Assembly (NCBI RefSeq): GCF_003387075.1
Contig: NZ_QUMQ01000001.1
Coordinates: forward strand, 7,316,001-7,380,000
DNA: 64,000 nucleotides
Reading direction: 5' to 3'
DNA from: Asanoa ferruginea
Lineage (GTDB): Bacteria; Actinomycetota; Actinomycetes; Mycobacteriales; Micromonosporaceae
Below are positions 59,508 to 64,000 of the stretch, one piece after another; positions within the stretch are counted from its first letter, which is position 1; each line of letters opens with the position of its first letter. The position numbers and the translations under genes are program-made. Below the pieces are notes generated by a model. The model saw only the letters and a list, made by a program, of their open reading frames with translations. It ran no database searches and was not told the origin of the DNA.

Positions 59508-60251
59508 ATGCCCACCCGACCGTGGACGAAGATTCTTCACGTCGGCTGCACGGCCGCGTTCGTCGTCGTCGCCGTCCCCACACTCAGCCACATGATCGCC
59601 GAGGGTGGTGCCGTCAAGTTCATCGCGATGGCCGGGATCGCCGGTGTGTTCGCCGTCGCGCACCTGCGGGTCATCGGCGCCGACCGGCGCATCCGCGAAC
59701 TGCGCAACGCGTTGGAAGAGGCGTCGACCGATCCGCTCACCGGCCTGCCCACCCGCCGCACCATCGACCGTTGGCTGGCGGTCGGCGGCGAGCGCACCGT
59801 TGCCCTACTGGACGTCGACGATCTGCACGGCATCAACGCCGCGCACGGCCACGCCGGCGGCGACCTCTACCTCGCGGCGATCGCTGGCCACCTGCGGCGG
59901 GTCGCGGAACCCGGCGACCTGATCGCCCGGCTCGGCGGCGACGAGTTCATCGTCATCACTAGCCGGCTGGCGCACGAGCTGGCCGACGCGCTCACCTGCG
60001 CGATGACGGGCACCGTCAAGATCGGCACGAGCACCGTGCCAGTGCGGATGAGTGCCGGCATCTGCCACCACGGCGACCCGCGGCGGGCGCTCGGCTGCGC
60101 CGACCTTGCCATGTTCACCGCCAAACGTCTCGGCGGCGGCATCGCCCACTACGACCCAGACCGTGACGGCGTCCCTCTGCAGGCCGGCGTCCGTCCCGCG
60201 GTGCGGCAGCGTGACAACCGCCCCACCCGCCGCAGCGTCGGCGGCAGCTGA
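59508..60251 (+). CDS. GGDEF-domain protein, probable diguanylate cyclase
   Basis: A 247-residue protein. Two membrane segments (about residues 9-28 and 33-53) are followed by a GGDEF domain beginning DPLTGLPTRRTIDRW. The catalytic signature is intact (ARLGGDEFIVI) and the metal-binding Asp is present (VALLDVDDLHGIN). The inhibitory I-site (RxxD) is replaced by EPGD, so product inhibition is probably lost. GAAGGGAGG precedes the ATG. It could make c-di-GMP from within the mobile element. Confidence 0.87.
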   Translation: MPTRPWTKILHVGCTAAFVVVAVPTLSHMIAEGGAVKFIAMAGIAGVFAVAHLRVIGADRRIRELRNALEEASTDPLTGLPTRRTIDRWLAVGGERTVALLDVDDLHGINAAHGHAGGDLYLAAIAGHLRRVAEPGDLIARLGGDEFIVITSRLAHELADALTCAMTGTVKIGTSTVPVRMSAGICHHGDPRRALGCADLAMFTAKRLGGGIAHYDPDRDGVPLQAGVRPAVRQRDNRPTRRSVGGS

Positions 60252-60470
60252 CGACGGCCTTCGAAAACGGCGCGCACGAGCCGTCGAGACCGGCCCGCGG
60301 ACCGGCGCACGGAAACCCGCCGCCCGTCGAAGCGACGCCGATCACCGTCGCCTGGGCCGCCCGGCTGTCGACCCCGGTCCCACGGCCCAACCCGAACTGA
60401 CCGGTGCCGCCACCCCGGCGACGGTGATCCACCATGCCCGATCACCCCTCCAACAACGAAAAGGAGAGCT

Positions 60471-61487
60471 GTGTCCACATCCGACGGAGCATCAACGATC
60501 AGAAACCCGAACGATCTTGTCGCGGCAGTGCCCTACCTGTTGGGGTTCCATCCCCACCGGTGTGTGGTCTGCGTCGGCGTCCGCACCCCCGCCGTCAGCG
60601 TTCTGACCCATCAACGCCTCCCCGAAACCGACGACGAGCAACCCGACTGGGACGCCACCGCCACCATCATCAGGCAGCAGAGCAGCAACGCGTTCGTCAT
60701 CGGGTACGGGCCCGCAGAACAGATCGACGCCGCCGTCGAACAGTGCGCAGTGGCCATCGACGCGACCGGAACCGAGGTCACCGCCGCGGTCCGGGTCGAC
60801 AACGGCCGTATCTATTGCCTGAGCCAGCGGTGCCAATGCCCGCCCGAGGGCTGGCCCTACAACCCGGACACGAGCACGCTGCCGGCCGAGGCCACCCTGC
60901 GGGGGATCGCACCCCTACCCGACCGGGCGGCCCTGACAGCGCTGCTGGATCCGGTGACCGGCGACGCACACGACCGGATGCAGGCCGCGACCGAAGCCGC
61001 CATGCGCCGGTTCACCACGGCCGTACGCGAGTCCAGTCCAGCCCGCACCGGCGGCTCCGTCGCCGCGTGGCTCGCCGCCGGCCCGCTATCTGGCCTGGCG
61101 GCCGATGGGATCGCCGCGCTTCACGACGCGCTCGCAGCCGCCGGTCGCGGCGAGAGGCTCGATGACGATGCGGTGGCGTGGTTGAGCGTCGTGCTGCTGA
61201 TCCCCGAGGTGTTCGACCACGCGTGGCGGGCCTGCGACGGCAGCGACCCGCACCGAACACTGTGGATCGACGTGACCCGGCGCGCGGCCGGACGTGCTGC
61301 GGCGCCGCCGGCGTGCCTGCTGGCCATCACCGCCTACCTGGGCGGCAACGGCGCCCTGACGGACATCGCCCTGCAGCGGGTCCGGGAAGCCGACCCCAGC
61401 GTGCCGCTCGCGCACGCGATCGGTCGCGCGCTGCAGGCCGGTGTCCCACCGCACCTGTTGCGGCAGCTCCTGAAAAGCCTGATCTAA
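60471..61487 (+). CDS. DUF4192 domain protein
   Basis: A 338-residue protein. The N-terminal hallmark is IRNPNDLVAAVPYLLGFHP followed by CVVCVGV; the C-terminal half contains LSVVLLIPEVFDHAWRA and CLLAITAYLGGNGAL. The GTG at 60471 has AAGGAGAGC directly upstream. DUF4192 proteins are common in actinobacterial chromosomes and integrative elements and have no assigned function. It lies between the two GGDEF genes on the same strand. Confidence 0.88.
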   Translation: MSTSDGASTIRNPNDLVAAVPYLLGFHPHRCVVCVGVRTPAVSVLTHQRLPETDDEQPDWDATATIIRQQSSNAFVIGYGPAEQIDAAVEQCAVAIDATGTEVTAAVRVDNGRIYCLSQRCQCPPEGWPYNPDTSTLPAEATLRGIAPLPDRAALTALLDPVTGDAHDRMQAATEAAMRRFTTAVRESSPARTGGSVAAWLAAGPLSGLAADGIAALHDALAAAGRGERLDDDAVAWLSVVLLIPEVFDHAWRACDGSDPHRTLWIDVTRRAAGRAAAPPACLLAITAYLGGNGALTDIALQRVREADPSVPLAHAIGRALQAGVPPHLLRQLLKSLI

Positions 61488-61620
61488 AACCAGCGCGCCT
61501 CCTGGCGCCGCCGGCAACCAGCCCCACCCGCGGGTTGGGCCATCACCTGACGTGGTGAGGGCAGCCGGCGATAACGCGGCCGCCCTCACCAACGCCTTTA
61601 GAAGAGGAGGTGGGGCACCC

Positions 61621-62307
61621 GTGTTCCCCACAGCAGAGTCCACCACCGCACACACCGTCCTGGCCTGGATCGCCGTCGCTGCACTGGCCTGCGCCACCGT
61701 CCTGCTAGCAGCGGCGCTACTGCGTCCGCACGCCGGCGGGCGCCCCGCACGTCCCGATCAGCGCGCTGTCATCGGTGATCGGGACGCGTTCCATCACGCG
61801 ATCGATGAGGCCACGCACGCCGATGCGACTGTCGCGGTCATTCTGATCAACCTCGACCGCAGCCGGCAGTTGATCAGCCGCCTCGGCGACCGCGGCTTCG
61901 ACCAGTACCTCGTCCTGGTCGGCGGGCGCCTCCAACACCTCACGGCCGCCGCCGGCGCCGCCGCGTTCCGGATGCGTCGTGACGAGTTCGCGGTCATCGT
62001 GGCCGCCGAAGCGGCCCGGCCCCTCGCACTGGCGAACAAGCTGCTCGCCGCCGTCGCCGAACCCACCGATGTCCATATCGGGCACCGCCAGGCCAACGTC
62101 GAAGCGACCGCGTGTGCCGGAATCGCCATCAGCGCACCAGGCACGGATACGGCGCGGATCACGCTCGCCCACGCCGACCGTGCCCTGCAGCACGCGAAGA
62201 CCCGCGGACGCGGACGCGTCGCGACGATCGCCGACGCCGTCCGACGCGAAGGACCCGCAGGCGGGCAACAGGCGGGACCGGCAGCCAGCCACGGCGGACA
62301 GGTATGA
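61621..62307 (+). CDS. Degenerate GGDEF-domain protein
   Basis: A 228-residue protein with one N-terminal membrane segment (VLAWIAVAALACATVLLAAALL) and a GGDEF-like domain (AVILINLDRSRQLISRLG). The signature is changed to RMRRDEFAVIV, so cyclase activity is unlikely; it may bind GTP or c-di-GMP, or pair with the active protein at 59508. The GTG at 61621 has GGAGG about ten bases upstream; an earlier start at 61552 is possible. It overlaps the next gene by ATGA. Confidence 0.8.
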   Translation: MFPTAESTTAHTVLAWIAVAALACATVLLAAALLRPHAGGRPARPDQRAVIGDRDAFHHAIDEATHADATVAVILINLDRSRQLISRLGDRGFDQYLVLVGGRLQHLTAAAGAAAFRMRRDEFAVIVAAEAARPLALANKLLAAVAEPTDVHIGHRQANVEATACAGIAISAPGTDTARITLAHADRALQHAKTRGRGRVATIADAVRREGPAGGQQAGPAASHGGQV

Positions 62308-62693
62308 ACGCCGCCGGCCCCGACACCACCGCCAACGATCACAACCTGGCCGGTGCCTTCACCTGCGCCCCGGCGGACAACCCCGGCGCTCTGGGGCTGA
62401 CCGACCACCCGATCCGGGTCGGCGACCTGCGGCTGGCCGGCCGGGCTGCCACGATCTGGGCTGACCGGCCCGCACGAAACCTGGTGCGGATCATGCTCGT
62501 CGACGAAGGCAGCCGCGCGTGCGGCGACGCACTCGCCCAGGATGGCACCCGCACCATCGCCGTCCCCGAGACATGGCCGCCACCTATCCGGGCCGCCGCC
62601 ATCCAGCTGCTCCACACGCTGCTGGACCGGATGGCTGCCGGACCGCCCGTCCTCGGCGACGAGAACGTCCCGGCCCGAACACCGAATCCCTGA
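62304..62693 (+). CDS. Small hypothetical protein coupled to the degenerate GGDEF gene
   Basis: A 129-residue soluble protein from MNAAGPDTTANDHNLAG. The central part has beta character (RNLVRIMLVDEGSRACG) and a helix near the end (IRAAAIQLLHTLLDRMA). The ATGA overlap with the GGDEF-like gene indicates co-translation and perhaps interaction. No family is recognised. Confidence 0.65.
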   Translation: MNAAGPDTTANDHNLAGAFTCAPADNPGALGLTDHPIRVGDLRLAGRAATIWADRPARNLVRIMLVDEGSRACGDALAQDGTRTIAVPETWPPPIRAAAIQLLHTLLDRMAAGPPVLGDENVPARTPNP

Positions 62694-62867
62694 CCTAAGG
62701 GAGTCCCCGACAGCCGGTCGCGGCGCGGGCATCCCGTCACCTGACCGATGCCGCTCATCCACACCGCCAACACGGCGATCTCATCTCGTGCCTACGGGCC
62801 GGCTGGGACCGTCCACGGCCCCAGCCTGTCCGCCGCCACGAGGCGGGGAACAGGAGGGCCACACCTG

Positions 62868-63998
62868 ATGGCCACCAGAACGCGGCGCCCCACGCGCCGT
62901 GCACACGACGAGCGCGGCCGCGCCGACGAACGCGCCGCCCTCATCACCAAAATCAAAGCCGACTTCGATGACCGGCTCGCGCGGATGGCCGCCGACCCTG
63001 GGCAGTGGGTTGAGTTCATCGACCACGTCGCCGGGTTCGGTGCCCGGTACAGCCTCGGCAATCAGATCCTGCTGCTCGTCCAGGCCGCGGAGCGCGGCAT
63101 CACCCCGCGCTACTTCCTGCCCTTCGGGCGGCGGGACGGGTCGACCGGGTGGAGAGCCCACCAGCGGTTCGTCCGCACCGGCGAGAAAGCGTTCAAGATT
63201 TGGGCGCCGGTCCGCCGGCGACCCACCGAAGCGCAGGCGGCGGCGTCGGTGGCTGCCGGGCGGCGGGTGCCGCGCGACCCGGACGGGCGGCCATCGCTGC
63301 GGCTCGCTGGGTTCGCGTTGGCGAACACCTTCGAGCTGTCCCAGACCGACGGTGAGCCGTTCGCCCCGCCCACCATCGTCGGCCGCCGCCGCCGGCACCG
63401 TCGCGTCGCGGGCCCGCCAGCGTTGTTGACAGGCCAGGACCCGACCGGCGTCTACGACGACCTGGTCGCCCTGCTCGCCGCGGCCGGCTACCAGTACGCG
63501 CTCGTACCGGCCGGCAGCGGATACCTCGGCACCGGCACCGGTGTCACCGTCCACCGCGGCACCAGCCGCCAGGTGCAGGTCCGTGACGACATCGACCCGG
63601 CCCAGCGGACCAAGACCGTCGCCCACGAGCTCGCCCACATCCGCTGCGGCCACACCGACCAGCCAGGAGTTGTGGCGCATCGGGGTCGGCAGGAGACCGA
63701 GGCGGAAAGCGTCGCTCACATCGTTCTGCGCGCGGTCGGCCTGGACACCGCCGCCTACTCCGACGCCTACGTGTTCGGCTGGGCCGACGGCGACATGGAT
63801 CTGGTCAAGGACTGCGCCGAGACGGTCCTGCGGACCGCCCGACAGATCCTCGACGACCTCACCCCTGCCGACCCCGAACGGCCCGACGAGCCGCACCGCG
63901 TCAACCCTGCAGCGGTCGACAGCGCAGCCGAGGCGACGGCCCCACCGGCAGATCACCCGGACCCGACCGGCACCTACGCCGAGCAGGAGGTGGCGTGA
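62868..63998 (+). CDS. ArdC-like antirestriction protein
   Basis: A 376-residue protein. The N-terminal ssDNA-binding domain reads FIDHVAGFGARYSLGNQILLLVQAAERG and VRTGEKAFKIWAP. The C-terminal domain is a zinc metallopeptidase with KTVAHELAHIRCGH (two His and Glu) and a downstream Glu (ETEAESVAHIV). This pairing is the ArdC layout, used by conjugative elements to protect incoming DNA. The ATG at 62868 follows CAGGAGGG. The stop overlaps a further ATG at 63998, preceded by AGGAGGT, so another gene begins at the window edge. Confidence 0.87.
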   Translation: MATRTRRPTRRAHDERGRADERAALITKIKADFDDRLARMAADPGQWVEFIDHVAGFGARYSLGNQILLLVQAAERGITPRYFLPFGRRDGSTGWRAHQRFVRTGEKAFKIWAPVRRRPTEAQAAASVAAGRRVPRDPDGRPSLRLAGFALANTFELSQTDGEPFAPPTIVGRRRRHRRVAGPPALLTGQDPTGVYDDLVALLAAAGYQYALVPAGSGYLGTGTGVTVHRGTSRQVQVRDDIDPAQRTKTVAHELAHIRCGHTDQPGVVAHRGRQETEAESVAHIVLRAVGLDTAAYSDAYVFGWADGDMDLVKDCAETVLRTARQILDDLTPADPERPDEPHRVNPAAVDSAAEATAPPADHPDPTGTYAEQEVA

Positions 63999-64000
63999 TG

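Overview
The window is a GC-rich, gene-dense actinobacterial chromosome segment. Frequent ATGA/GTGA gene overlaps, GTG starts, SARP and SpoIIE/STAS regulators, class E/F-type sortases and the style of the conjugation genes suggest a Micromonosporaceae-like organism (Actinoplanes/Micromonospora relatives). This placement is inferred from gene content, not from a marker gene. All family assignments were made by eye from translated sequence. I see no rRNA, tRNA, CRISPR array or intact transposase.

Region 1 (1-15.7 kb) is a block of ABC transporters with their regulators. It holds the tail of an ATPase, a permease and a histidine kinase/response regulator pair. A GntR-ATPase-permease operon follows. 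Next comes a MacAB-like lipoprotein/adaptor/ATPase/permease operon, divergent from a second kinase/regulator pair. The block ends with a membrane protein and a PadR-ATPase-FtsX unit that looks damaged: the FtsX gene is frameshifted and the PadR gene lacks a normal start.

Region 2 (15.7-22.4 kb) encodes a membrane molybdopterin oxidoreductase, a fasciclin lipoprotein, a His-rich NicO-type metal transporter, a TPR protein and a divergent DUF4331 protein. The fasciclin and DUF4331 genes are both preceded by a CCATCC/CAATCC-N16-CGAA element that matches the mycobacterial SigK promoter consensus. A second version of the module (30.4-35.6 kb) is a single operon, DUF4331-sortase-TPR-NicO.

Region 3 (22.4-30.2 kb) holds a single-domain response regulator, small housekeeping-type genes (DUF4395, VOC) and a partner-switching locus. 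That locus has a PAS-GAF-PAS-PP2C-HATPase fusion protein, STAS proteins, and decayed SpoIIE and GAF genes.

Region 4 (35.6-48.7 kb) is loosely packed. It carries a DUF4394 protein, a DoxX-like protein, a third STAS protein and a family of tiny four-repeat proteins (one intact copy, two decayed). It also has a sortase with an LATTG substrate, a large SARP/NB-ARC/TPR regulator divergent from a small secreted peptide, and several gene remnants.

Region 5 (48.7 kb to the end) is part of a conjugative element. It encodes a sigma-like protein, a pilin-like protein, TrbL/VirB6-like, PrgI-like, VirB4-like and VirD4/TraG-like proteins. It also has a replication-relaxation protein, two GGDEF proteins, DUF4192 and an ArdC-like antirestriction protein. 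Repeats of a CCCAACAGC motif lie inside the sigma-like gene and in flanking intergenic DNA. Integrase, relaxase and element ends are not visible here.
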